This document shows positions 36,172 through 44,764 of a stretch of 64,000 nt of DNA, in pieces (position 1 is the stretch's first letter; every line of letters starts with the position of its first letter). The position numbers and the translations under genes were made by a program. The stretch is from Nonlabens xiamenensis (GTDB lineage: Bacteria; Bacteroidota; Bacteroidia; Flavobacteriales; Flavobacteriaceae), in the NCBI RefSeq assembly GCF_003865345.1, contig NZ_RMVE01000001.1, forward strand, positions 806,001 through 870,000. The letters are read 5' to 3'. The notes beneath the pieces were generated by a model. It searched no databases. It was not told the DNA's origin and saw nothing but the letters and a program-made list of their open reading frames with translations.

Positions 36172-37140
36172 ATGAGTTACTTAAGCGCTACTGAAGAATT
36201 GTATAGAGATGCAGCCTTGATCCCAGATGTGGGATTGTGCTGTACTACCAATCCGGTATGGGAATTGCCTGGATTGAAGATCCCAAAGATCATGCAGGAA
36301 ATGAACTATGGTTGCGGATCCACCGTACATGCCCGCGACCTGACCAATAGTCCGCGTATCTTGTACGTAGGTGTAGGTGGTGGTATGGAACTACTCCAAT
36401 TTTCCTATTTCTCCCGACAGCAGTCTGGTGTGGTAGGCGTTGATGTGGTTCCTGAAATGCTGGAGGCTTCCCGAAAAAACTTTAAGATCGCCGAAGAGCA
36501 AAACGATTGGTTCCACAGTGATTTTATCGAATTACACCAGGGCGACGCCTTAAATTTACCTGTAGAGGATAATTCCATAGATGTAGCTGCCCAAAACTGC
36601 CTGTTCAATATTTTTAAGGAAGAGGATCTCAAAAAAGCCATTGAAGAGATGTACAGGGTGCTTAAACCCCATGGTCGATTAGTCATGAGCGATCCTACCT
36701 GTGAGCAAGAAATGAATCAAACACTGCGAGAAGATGATAGACTCAGAGCGCTTTGTTTAAGTGGGTCACTGCCTATCGATCAATATATCAAGGCACTTAC
36801 AGATGTAGGTTTTGGTACCATTGAAGTAAGAGCCAGAAAGCCATATCGCATTTTGGATCCTAAGCATTATCCTACCGACGAACTAATTTACATAGAGTCC
36901 ATCGAGGTAGCGGCCATCAAAGATCCCATGCCTGAAGACGGGCCCTGTATTTTCACTGGAAAAGCTGCCATTTATTATGGGGAAGACCGCCAATTTGATG
37001 ACGGAAAGGGTCACGTGTTGTTGCAAAATCAGCCGCTGGCAATTTGTGACAAAACCGCCCAGGCTTTAAGTGACCTAAATAGGGATGACATCTTTATTAG
37101 CGACAGCACTTATCATTATGACGGTGGCGGTTGTTGCTAA
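36172..37140 (+). CDS. arsM: Arsenosugar biosynthesis methyltransferase ArsM
   Basis: This 322-residue SAM-dependent methyltransferase has the SAM loop ILYVGVGGGMELLQF at residues 63-77 and acidic VVGVDVVPEM after it. Conserved cysteines suited to arsenite binding are Cys23-Cys24 (VGLCCTTNPVW), Cys48 (MNYGCGST), Cys143 and Cys177, and the protein ends in GGGCC (Cys321-Cys322). It should methylate As(III) to dimethylarsenic species used by ArsS. The C-terminal domain after about residue 225 belongs to the arsenosugar-type branch rather than to plain ArsM. The double-cysteine C-terminus is notable and may be a second metal-handling site; this is inference. Confidence 0.93.
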   Translation: MSYLSATEELYRDAALIPDVGLCCTTNPVWELPGLKIPKIMQEMNYGCGSTVHARDLTNSPRILYVGVGGGMELLQFSYFSRQQSGVVGVDVVPEMLEASRKNFKIAEEQNDWFHSDFIELHQGDALNLPVEDNSIDVAAQNCLFNIFKEEDLKKAIEEMYRVLKPHGRLVMSDPTCEQEMNQTLREDDRLRALCLSGSLPIDQYIKALTDVGFGTIEVRARKPYRILDPKHYPTDELIYIESIEVAAIKDPMPEDGPCIFTGKAAIYYGEDRQFDDGKGHVLLQNQPLAICDKTAQALSDLNRDDIFISDSTYHYDGGGCC

Positions 37141-37229
37141 CCAAGGGGGAAAAACAAAGCGATTGAATTACACAGCTATGGAAACATGCGGCTGGTAAGC
37201 ATCGGGTGAATTGCCTGAAAAATGGCAGT

Positions 37230-37318
37230 CCACCAGGCTGACATCGTTTGGTGTACTGGCTTTGTGGCTGCGCTCACCCGTTGCCTGTGAAGTTTTTAAA
37301 GTCGCTTTCGCGAAAGCG
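37230..37318 (+). repeat. Extended palindrome element, copy 2
   Basis: It lies in the 300-base gap between arsM and the second susC and ends in the exact 16-bp palindrome at 37303-37318. CTTTGTGGCTGCGCTCACCC followed by CTGTGAAG and TTAAAGTCGC aligns with the other copies, unit by unit. Nothing else is recognisable in the gap (37141-37440). Confidence 0.8.
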
Positions 37319-37440
37319 ATCCAATGACCATACTATCTATTAACCATATCATCTCATTCATATAACAATAAGTCCTTGTGACAATGAATCAACCTGAGGA
37401 GTTGCTTTAAGGATCAAAAAATCAATACCCTAACAATTTT

Positions 37441-40400
37441 ATGAAAAAAATTATTCTTGTTTTGTTATTGCTGTGCAGTCTTGCTGGCATAGGGCAAACA
37501 ACTTTGACTGGCCGAGTCACTGATTCGGCTGGAGAGCCACTGGCCTTTGTCAGTGTTTTGGAACAAGGTACTGGCAATGGAACCACCACAGATACCAACG
37601 GAAATTTTGAACTCCAAGTCGACGGAGAAAGTGTATTGCTGTTTTCCTTTGTAGGCTACGAAACCCAGCGTCTGCTGTACGATGGCAGTGAATATCTCAA
37701 TGTGGTGCTGCAGGAAGGAGAAGCCCTAGATGAGGTGGTAGTCACTGCACTGGGAGTCAAACGTCGGGAGCGGGAATTGGGCTATGCGGTTCAAACCTTG
37801 GAAGAGGACCAGATTCAAGAGGTTAAAGCTGTGAATTTGATTGATAATCTGGCAGGTAAGATAGCTGGTGTTAGCGTGACCCAGGGGGCTACCGGTGTAG
37901 GTTCTAGTTCAAAAATAACCATTAGAGGAGAAGCCAGCTTTTCTAATAATAATCCGCTGTTTATCGTCGATGGTACACCGGTCAATAACAATTCGGTTTT
38001 TAATTTTACCAACGAGGCGGCTGCTGGTTTTCAGGAAATTGATTTTGGAAACGGTGCCTCCGAAATTAACCAAGATGATATCGCCAGCGTTTCTGTCTTA
38101 AAAGGTCCGGCCGCTGCCGCTCTTTATGGAACAAGGGCTTCAAATGGAGTTATTATAATAGAGACCAAAAATGGAAAATCGCAGCAGGGACTCGGTATCA
38201 GCTATAATACCAGTTTTTTTGTAGATACTGCTTTTCAACTACCACAATTTCAGAACGAATACGGACAGGGTAACAGCGGTGAGTTTGAGTTTGTAGATGG
38301 TCTCGGTGGAGGAATCAATGATAATATCACCTATTCCTGGGGACCCAGATTGGATCAGGGAATTTTGATTCCGCAATTTGACAGTCCGGTACTATTGCCG
38401 GATGGAAGCCAGGTTCGTGGAGGTGATACCTCATTGTACAATGGTCTGGACATTACACCCACAGCCTTTAGAAGCCATCCTGATAATTTGAAGAACTTCT
38501 ACGAGACAGGTTACACTGCTATCAACAATATAGCCGTGAGTAATGGTTTTGACCAAGGTAACTATCGACTCAGTTTTACTGATCTGCGTAGTGAAAGTAT
38601 TATTCCGGGTGTGGATCTGGACCGACAGACCGTCGCAGCCAAACTTCAATTCCAGCCTTTAACTTCTACTCAGATTAATGCTTCCATCAATTACGTGAAC
38701 AGTGAATCAGGCAACCGACCTTCCAATGGTTATGGTAGTGAAAACGTTAATTATTCTCTAGTGGCTTGGGGACCCAGATCGCTGGATATTGGTAATTTGA
38801 GGTCATACTGGCAACCTGGTTTGGAAGGGGTTCAACAGTATTCTTTTAATTACACCTTTTTTGACAATCCATATTTTATTCTATTGGAAAACCGGAATAG
38901 CTTTACCAGAGACCGTCTATTCGGAAATTTATCGCTGCAACAGGAGCTGACTCCTGATCTTAAATTGAGCATTCGTTCTGGAATGGATTACAGCAATGAA
39001 AAAAGAAGATTTCTAAGGAATTATTCTACCAATAGGTTCAGAAATGGCGCCTATGCAGAACATGATGTGTTTTATAGAGAGATCAATACAGATGTGTTGC
39101 TTACTTACCAAAAACAGTGGAGTAAATGGAGCCTAAATGCTAATGCTGGTGGAAATCGATTTTCCCAAAACGCATCCACGACACAGGTGCAGACCACTAG
39201 TCTGGCCCAACCTGGTATTTTCTCTATTAACAACGCTGCGAGTCCGCTGGAAAGTTTTGGCTTCAGGAGCAGAAAACGTATCAATAGTTTGTATGCGTTT
39301 GCCAAATTAGGGTATGAAGAAATGATCTACCTGGATGTGACCGCCAGGAACGATTGGTCCAGTGCATTAGCGACACCCTTTTCTGCAGACAATACGTCGT
39401 TCTTTTATCCATCCGTATCAGCCAGTCTGATCTTGAATAAATTGGTCAGCCTGCCAGAAGTAATAGATTTTGCCAAATTGCGCACGAGCTATGCTCAGGT
39501 AGGAAACGACACAGATCCTTATCAAACACAAGGAACTTTTATTGCTCAGACCACGGTAAACTCACAACCCACCTTTTCTAATCAGGATTTTATTCCCAAC
39601 CAAAACCTGCGTCCTGAGCGTACCTCAAGTACAGAGCTAGGTTTTGATTTACGCATGTTTAACCAGCGCTTGGGTATTGATTTTACCTATTACAATGCCT
39701 TGACCAAAGACCAGATCCTTTCATTACCTATAGGTATAGCTTCAGGTTATAGTCAGCAGGTCGTCAATGCCGGTGCCGTGCGTAATCAAGGAATGGAAGT
39801 CATTTTGAATGCAGTTCCTGTGCGCAGAGGTGATTTTGAATGGAATACTACCATCAATTTTGCCAGCAATCGGGCGGTGGTGGAAGATCTCCCGCAGGAA
39901 GAGGGCAGGCTCACCCTGGCTTATTCCAGAGTTTATGATAGCCAGGACCAAACTGTTTGGCATCAGGTAGAAGAAGGAGGAAGAATAGGCGACCTATATG
40001 GTACAGGGTACTTGCGCAATGAGGAGGGAGAATACGTGTTGACACCAGAAGGTAGATTCATTGCGGATCCCAATTTGAAAAAATTAGGGAATTACAATGC
40101 AGATTTCACCATGGGCTTCAACAATTCGTTTCGCTATAAAAATTGGGATGCTTCATTTTTGTTAGACTGGAGACAAGGTGGTATTCTGGTGTCCAGAACT
40201 TTAGCCCTGGCTGCTGTTGGCGGTCAACTGGAAGAAACGGCTTTTAGACCGGAAGAAGGGATTATTGCTGATGGAGTTATTAATACTGGTTCACCAGAAA
40301 ACCCTGTTTATGTCCAAAATACTGTTCCAGTGAGCGCTGAGAGCTACTACAGGCAGTTTTATGATAGAAACCATGAAGAGCACAATGTTTATGATGCCAG

Positions 40401-40650
40401 TTTTCTCAAGCTTAGACAATTCGCCATCGGCTATAACTTTAAATTGAATGAGAACGCACTAGGCTTGTTCCAGCGTGGTGCTGACCTAAGGGTAGCTCTA
40501 ATCGGGCGAAATCTATTTGCCTTCAGCGAGATCCCGCATTTTGATCCTGAACAACTGGCTGTTCAAGGACAGGGATTTGTGAATGGCGTGGAAGATATGT
40601 CCTATGCTTCAACCCGCAGTTTAGGGATCAAAGCCGGAATCTCATTTTAA
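37441..40650 (+). CDS. SusC/RagA-type TonB-dependent receptor of the arsenosugar region
   Basis: This 1069-residue outer-membrane transporter has a signal peptide (ILVLLLLCSLAGIGQT), a carboxypeptidase-regulatory-like domain (GRVTDSAGEPLAFVSVLEQG near residue 24), the TonB-box-like ALDEVVVTALGVKRRERE near 97, a plug (KITIRGEASFSNNNPLFIVDG near 158) and a barrel that ends in LGIKAGISF. It forms a pair with the SusD-like gene 12 bases downstream. Its substrate cannot be read from the sequence. No glycosidase gene accompanies it, and neighbours are arsenic-sugar enzymes and a sodium symporter, so a small molecule such as a nucleoside, sugar phosphate or organoarsenical is as likely as a glycan (inference). 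Confidence 0.93.
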   Translation: MKKIILVLLLLCSLAGIGQTTLTGRVTDSAGEPLAFVSVLEQGTGNGTTTDTNGNFELQVDGESVLLFSFVGYETQRLLYDGSEYLNVVLQEGEALDEVVVTALGVKRRERELGYAVQTLEEDQIQEVKAVNLIDNLAGKIAGVSVTQGATGVGSSSKITIRGEASFSNNNPLFIVDGTPVNNNSVFNFTNEAAAGFQEIDFGNGASEINQDDIASVSVLKGPAAAALYGTRASNGVIIIETKNGKSQQGLGISYNTSFFVDTAFQLPQFQNEYGQGNSGEFEFVDGLGGGINDNITYSWGPRLDQGILIPQFDSPVLLPDGSQVRGGDTSLYNGLDITPTAFRSHPDNLKNFYETGYTAINNIAVSNGFDQGNYRLSFTDLRSESIIPGVDLDRQTVAAKLQFQPLTSTQINASINYVNSESGNRPSNGYGSENVNYSLVAWGPRSLDIGNLRSYWQPGLEGVQQYSFNYTFFDNPYFILLENRNSFTRDRLFGNLSLQQELTPDLKLSIRSGMDYSNEKRRFLRNYSTNRFRNGAYAEHDVFYREINTDVLLTYQKQWSKWSLNANAGGNRFSQNASTTQVQTTSLAQPGIFSINNAASPLESFGFRSRKRINSLYAFAKLGYEEMIYLDVTARNDWSSALATPFSADNTSFFYPSVSASLILNKLVSLPEVIDFAKLRTSYAQVGNDTDPYQTQGTFIAQTTVNSQPTFSNQDFIPNQNLRPERTSSTELGFDLRMFNQRLGIDFTYYNALTKDQILSLPIGIASGYSQQVVNAGAVRNQGMEVILNAVPVRRGDFEWNTTINFASNRAVVEDLPQEEGRLTLAYSRVYDSQDQTVWHQVEEGGRIGDLYGTGYLRNEEGEYVLTPEGRFIADPNLKKLGNYNADFTMGFNNSFRYKNWDASFLLDWRQGGILVSRTLALAAVGGQLEETAFRPEEGIIADGVINTGSPENPVYVQNTVPVSAESYYRQFYDRNHEEHNVYDASFLKLRQFAIGYNFKLNENALGLFQRGADLRVALIGRNLFAFSEIPHFDPEQLAVQGQGFVNGVEDMSYASTRSLGIKAGISF

Positions 40651-40662
40651 AACATCACACCC

Positions 40663-42114
40663 ATGAAAAATATTAACATCAACATATACATTGCCACCTT
40701 CTTCGGGTTATTTTTCTTTTCCTGTACAGCAGATTTTGAACAGATAAATACCAATCCCAATGCGCCTGTAAACGTGCAGCCTAGCTTGCTGTTACGTCAG
40801 GTTATTTATAACTATGGAGAGGAAATGTCTTATGAGGGATTTGTGGCTGGCGGCTTGTTGAGTCAACATATGACTGCCTTGGACTTTAATCTTTTTGACC
40901 GCCATGCCCTCAAGAGTCCACAGCTGGGCGGGAATCCGTGGTCAGTGTTTTACCGCAACCTTCGCGATAATGAAATCATCATTAACCAGTCTAGAGAGGT
41001 TCCTGCCTTTGCTGTCTATGAGGGGCCTGCCTTGATATTTAAAGCTTATATGGCTGCAACACTAACTGATCTTTATGGTGATATACCTTATAGCGAAGCT
41101 TTTAAGGGAACAGAAGGTACGGTAGAACCTATGTATGACCTCCAGGAAGATATCTATCTGGGACCAGAGGGTGTGTTGGATTTGTTGGATCAGGGTATCG
41201 CAGCTATTCAAAATTATTCCGGTAGCATTGCCTTGGAAGGAGATGTTCTATTTGATGGTAATCTGGATGCCTGGATCCGTATGGCCAATAGCTTGAAAAT
41301 TAAAGCCTTGGTGCGAATTGGTCTGCGTGAAAATAGAAGTGGCGAACTTCAGCAACTTTTTGACGACCAGAACTATATCCAATACAATGCAGATCAGGCG
41401 GTTTTTGAGTTTGCTGCTACAGAACCCAATAATTTCAGGATGGCAAGATTGCGTGCAGGTGACTTCAATAATTTTGTCATGAGTGAAACCATGGAAGAGA
41501 TCTTGGAAGACCTCAGTGATCCCAGGATTGATGTATTATTTCGTCCTCGGACCAATAATTCAAATGGAGATGACTATGAAGGGCTGCTGAATGGAATTGA
41601 TGCCTCTTCTACTTCTATCACTCTAGCGGACTATTCCTTGGCAGGAACGATTTTCCGGGAGGATACTGGCCAGTTAAAAGCCAATTATATGACCGCCTGG
41701 GAAACCAATTTCTTGCTGGCCGAAGCGGCCCAACGAGGATGGATCAATGCTCCTGCCCAGGATTTATACGAATTAGCGGTCACTCAAGCTTTTGCTTATT
41801 GGAATACAGCGCTACCCTCTGATTACTTGTCTAATGAAGCTGCGTTTGGCGGGAATGGTGCAGATCCCATTGAGCAAATCATTACCCAGAAATGGTTGGC
41901 CAGTGTGATCAATGGATACGAAGGCTGGATAGAGTATAGACGAACAGGATTTCCACAGTTGAAAACGATTTCAGCCAGTTTAAACAATAATTTAATTCCC
42001 GTCAGGATGCCATATCCGGCAGAGGAGGCTAGCCTGAACGCTGAAAACTATAATCAAGCCGCCGCCGCCACGAATGACAACGATATCAATGTGCCTGTAT
42101 GGTGGGATGAATAA
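40663..42114 (+). CDS. SusD/RagB-type lipoprotein of the arsenosugar region
   Basis: This 483-residue protein has a lipobox (FFFSC, Cys21) and the start TADFEQINTNPNAP that is typical of the SusD-like_2 branch. The helical fold shows AYMAATLTDLYGDIPYSEAF near residue 126 and TQKWLASVINGYEGWIEYRR near 406. The C-terminus ends in NDINVPVWWDE, also typical. It should cap the SusC-type channel in front of it. The symporter gene follows after 59 bases, so outer- and inner-membrane uptake appear to be coupled in one gene set. Confidence 0.93.
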   Translation: MKNININIYIATFFGLFFFSCTADFEQINTNPNAPVNVQPSLLLRQVIYNYGEEMSYEGFVAGGLLSQHMTALDFNLFDRHALKSPQLGGNPWSVFYRNLRDNEIIINQSREVPAFAVYEGPALIFKAYMAATLTDLYGDIPYSEAFKGTEGTVEPMYDLQEDIYLGPEGVLDLLDQGIAAIQNYSGSIALEGDVLFDGNLDAWIRMANSLKIKALVRIGLRENRSGELQQLFDDQNYIQYNADQAVFEFAATEPNNFRMARLRAGDFNNFVMSETMEEILEDLSDPRIDVLFRPRTNNSNGDDYEGLLNGIDASSTSITLADYSLAGTIFREDTGQLKANYMTAWETNFLLAEAAQRGWINAPAQDLYELAVTQAFAYWNTALPSDYLSNEAAFGGNGADPIEQIITQKWLASVINGYEGWIEYRRTGFPQLKTISASLNNNLIPVRMPYPAEEASLNAENYNQAAAATNDNDINVPVWWDE

Positions 42115-42173
42115 ATCATCAGGACAAGGATGAACGATATAAAACAAAACGCTAACCTATTTCACAACCCATC

Positions 42174-43529
42174 TTGACCGATATTTTTTCCATATCTGCG
42201 ATCCAGTGGTTCTTGGTGATCAGCACAAGTGTGGTGTTTTTCGCTCTGGCTCCTTATGCCAAGGATGCAGCCACGTTTTTTAAAGCTCAGCACAAAGGCA
42301 AACAACCCAATATGTGGATGCTTACCGGAAGCTTGATCATTTCCTGGATTTTTGCCAAAAGCATCACTAATGCTGCCAACCTTGGACTCGAATTTGGCTT
42401 GGTGGGAGGCGTGGCCTATGCCGGTTATTATTTATCCTTTGCCGTGGCAGGCATCCTTATCTATCAACTGCGCACAAAAGGTGGTTATACCAGTATCCAC
42501 CACTTTTTAACCCATCGTTATGGCAAACAAGCCATGATGCTGTTCTCAGTGTTAATAAGCCTGAGATTATTCAATGAAGTTTGGTCCAATACCATGGTGA
42601 TCGGTACTTATTTTGGAGATACGGGCAGTACGCCATACTATATAGCCATTATTTTGTTTACTTTACTTACACTGGCTTATACTTTAAAAGGTGGTCTAAG
42701 TAGTTCTATTTTTACCGATGTCATACAGATGTTGTTGTTTGCTGTGTTGTTGGTGGTCATCCTGAGCATTTTGTTTACGAATGAAACTGCACAGATCGAG
42801 CAAGTTTGGGATGCTGGTACTTGGTCGATGTCTACTGGACTCAATCTTTTCTTTGCCGCCCTTTTACAAAGCTTTAGCTATCCTTTTCACGATCCCGTAT
42901 TGACCGATAGAGGTTTTATAAGTTCGCCCAAAATCACAAGGAGCAGTTTCCTGTGGGCATCCTTTCTGGGAGCAATTTGTATCATCCTTTTCAGTTTGGT
43001 TGGAGTTTTTGCACAGCAGGCGGGTCTCGAAGGTCAGGCCGCTGTAGAGGTAGCCAAAAAACTAGGTGCGATATTGTTGCTGGTGATCAACTTTATTATG
43101 GTCACCAGTGCTGCCAGTACTTTGGATAGTACTTTTTCCAGTTTTTCCAAATTGATCAGTATTGATTTGGGATGGAACAAGTCGATCAGCTTTGGTCGGT
43201 GGATGATGGTGACTGTTGCTGTTATAGGTACTATCCCAGTATTTTTGGATGCAGAGATTCTGAGCGCCACTACGATTAGCGGTACGATGGTGATTGGCTT
43301 GACTCCAGTATTTCTGTTGTGGAAATGGAAAATGCCTCGCATCAGTTATTTCCTTTCGGTAGCTTGCGGATTATTATTTGGTTTGCTACTCGTTTTTGAG
43401 GTATTCCCAAAATCCTGGATCTTGACTGAAGGTTCTTACGCCAGCCTTTTGTGGATCAATATATACGGTCTTATGGCTAGTTTTCTGTTATTTTTGACGC
43501 CCTTATGGATAAGAAAATTCTCGATTTAG
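42174..43529 (+). CDS. Sodium:solute symporter (SSF family)
   Basis: This 451-residue inner-membrane protein has about 12-13 membrane segments and belongs to the sodium:solute symporter family. Marks are MWMLTGSLIISWIFAKSITN near residue 44, GYYLSFAVAGILIYQLRTKG near 83, HHFLTHRYGKQAMML near 105 and the SAASTLDSTFSSFSKL segment near 310 that holds conserved sodium-site serines/threonines. The start codon is TTG at 42174. No ATG in frame is nearby, and the protein begins correctly with a membrane helix. The metallophosphoesterase gene overlaps its end by 25 bases. The substrate is not known, and the neighbours suggest a compound that passes the SusCD-type pair. Confidence 0.9.
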   Translation: MTDIFSISAIQWFLVISTSVVFFALAPYAKDAATFFKAQHKGKQPNMWMLTGSLIISWIFAKSITNAANLGLEFGLVGGVAYAGYYLSFAVAGILIYQLRTKGGYTSIHHFLTHRYGKQAMMLFSVLISLRLFNEVWSNTMVIGTYFGDTGSTPYYIAIILFTLLTLAYTLKGGLSSSIFTDVIQMLLFAVLLVVILSILFTNETAQIEQVWDAGTWSMSTGLNLFFAALLQSFSYPFHDPVLTDRGFISSPKITRSSFLWASFLGAICIILFSLVGVFAQQAGLEGQAAVEVAKKLGAILLLVINFIMVTSAASTLDSTFSSFSKLISIDLGWNKSISFGRWMMVTVAVIGTIPVFLDAEILSATTISGTMVIGLTPVFLLWKWKMPRISYFLSVACGLLFGLLLVFEVFPKSWILTEGSYASLLWINIYGLMASFLLFLTPLWIRKFSI

Positions 43530-44431
43530 GGACAAAAAATGGCAAGATGCTCATTTTTGGAGGTGTGTACAGCAACCTTCAAGCACTGGATGCTGTGATG
43601 CAACTGGCCCAAGCGCAAGATATCGCTCCTCAAAATTGCATTTGTACCGGTGACATCATCGGTTATTGCGGTCAGCCTCGGGAGAGTTTAGAGCGTATGA
43701 TGCGCTGGGGTGCCTACAGTATTCTGGGCAATGTAGAAATACAGTTGCGGGATGATGAAGAGGATTGTGGCTGTGATTTCAGTGCTGGGTCTCGTTGTGA
43801 CGGATTCAGTGAGGTCTGGTACGCTTTCGCGAAAGCGACTTTAGGAGCTTCACGACCTTTGGGAGAGCAGAGCGGTAAAGCGACTTTAGGAGCTTCACGC
43901 CCAGCGCGAGAGGGTAAAGCTCAACAATATCTGGATACCCAGTATGAAGCCTATTTTCACCAATTACCCGATCATATTCAATTTACCTACGCTGGCAAAA
44001 GCATAGGCGTAGTCCATGGTTCTACAGAAAATGTTTCTGAATTTATATTTGCCTCCAGTTCCTGGGAAGCCAAGCAACCCAGTTTTGAGGCATTAGGAGT
44101 AGAAGTAATTCTGGCCGGACATTGCGGTTTGCCATTTGCAGATAAAAAAAATGGAATGTATTGGCTGAATCCTGGGGTGATTGGTATGCCAGCAAATGAC
44201 GGAAGCACACAGACCTGGGCGATGATTTTGGATGATGCCAATGGTTTTTCTTACGAATTTATCCGTGTTCCCTATGATTATTTGACCGCCATGGAACAGA
44301 TGAAAAAACATCATTTGCCCATGGAATATGCCAAAACACTAGAAACAGGTATTTGGGACAATATGGAAATTCTGCCTGATGAGGAAAGACAGCATTTTAC
44401 AGATTTGCATGCTGTAAAAGGCGAGAACTAA
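43505..44431 (+). CDS. Metallophosphoesterase-like protein with altered metal site and an in-frame repeat insertion
   Basis: This 308-residue protein has the calcineurin-like phosphoesterase layout: first motif FGGVYSNLQAL at 18-28, CTGDIIGY at 47-54, GNVE at 75-78, VVHGSTEN at 169-176, LAGHCGLPF near 207 and WLNPGVIGMP near 223. The first motif has G-x-Y in place of the metal-binding D-x-H, so the usual two-metal site is incomplete. A cysteine set CGC-x7-C (Cys88, Cys90, Cys98) follows the GN motif. Residues 107-138 are encoded by an inverted copy of the extended palindrome element and hold a 15-residue tandem duplication (KATLGASRP twice). The start overlaps the symporter by 25 bases; the Met at residue 15 (43547) is an alternative. 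A role in phosphorylated arsenosugar or nucleotide handling is inference. Confidence 0.86.
   Translation: MDKKILDLGTKNGKMLIFGGVYSNLQALDAVMQLAQAQDIAPQNCICTGDIIGYCGQPRESLERMMRWGAYSILGNVEIQLRDDEEDCGCDFSAGSRCDGFSEVWYAFAKATLGASRPLGEQSGKATLGASRPAREGKAQQYLDTQYEAYFHQLPDHIQFTYAGKSIGVVHGSTENVSEFIFASSSWEAKQPSFEALGVEVILAGHCGLPFADKKNGMYWLNPGVIGMPANDGSTQTWAMILDDANGFSYEFIRVPYDYLTAMEQMKKHHLPMEYAKTLETGIWDNMEILPDEERQHFTDLHAVKGEN
43822..43918 (-). repeat. Extended palindrome element inserted in a coding sequence
   Basis: The palindrome at 43822-43837 is followed by two direct copies of a 23-base block (AAAGCGACTTTAGGAGCTTC plus ACG, at 43832-43854 and 43877-43899), spaced 45 bases apart. Read on the minus strand it is GTCGTGAAGCTCCTAAAGTCGC before the palindrome, 3 mismatches in 35 bases against the intergenic copy at 51624-51658. 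The frame stays open. Confidence 0.85.
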
Positions 44432-44522
44432 GGGTTGAAATCGTTAAGCTGGCTACCGGCGTCGACCAAGAACCTTAGCCTGAACTTCTGAATTCCTTTA
44501 TCTTTACTTCCAAATAATTCTT

Positions 44523-44693
44523 ATGATTCCCAAATGGTTCTGGAAGCTGTTGATCAGTATGTGTGTGATTTGTTTGTGCATCATCGGTTACAAAATCGCG
44601 GCTGGTGAAAGGAATCGTGCTTTTATCTGGTATTCTTTTCTTTTTCTGATGGCGATCTGGTTTGCCATAAGACAGCAGCGAAATGCTTCTTGA
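44523..44693 (+). CDS. Small two-helix membrane protein
   Basis: A 56-codon ORF starts with MIPKWFWKLL and contains two hydrophobic helices (LISMCVICLCIIGYKIAAG and FIWYSFLFLMAIWFAI), ending in a basic tail RQQRNAS. It sits in the 330-base gap between the metallophosphoesterase and App1-like genes on the same strand. A TATCTTTA box, one mismatch from TAnnTTTG, lies about 20 bases before the start. I do not recognise a family. The hydrophobic pattern and basic end make a real small membrane protein likely. Confidence 0.6.
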   Translation: MIPKWFWKLLISMCVICLCIIGYKIAAGERNRAFIWYSFLFLMAIWFAIRQQRNAS

Positions 44694-44764
44694 TCAAGTG
44701 GTCAGTATTGGGCTTTTTTTTCTTTTGTGATGGAATCATGAGCTAAAACTCCTATTTTCACGTC

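Noticed and set aside
43832-43899. The 45-nt tandem duplication as a possible CRISPR or tandem-repeat array.
   Set aside because: There are only two units, no spacers, and the sequence belongs to the dispersed palindrome element.
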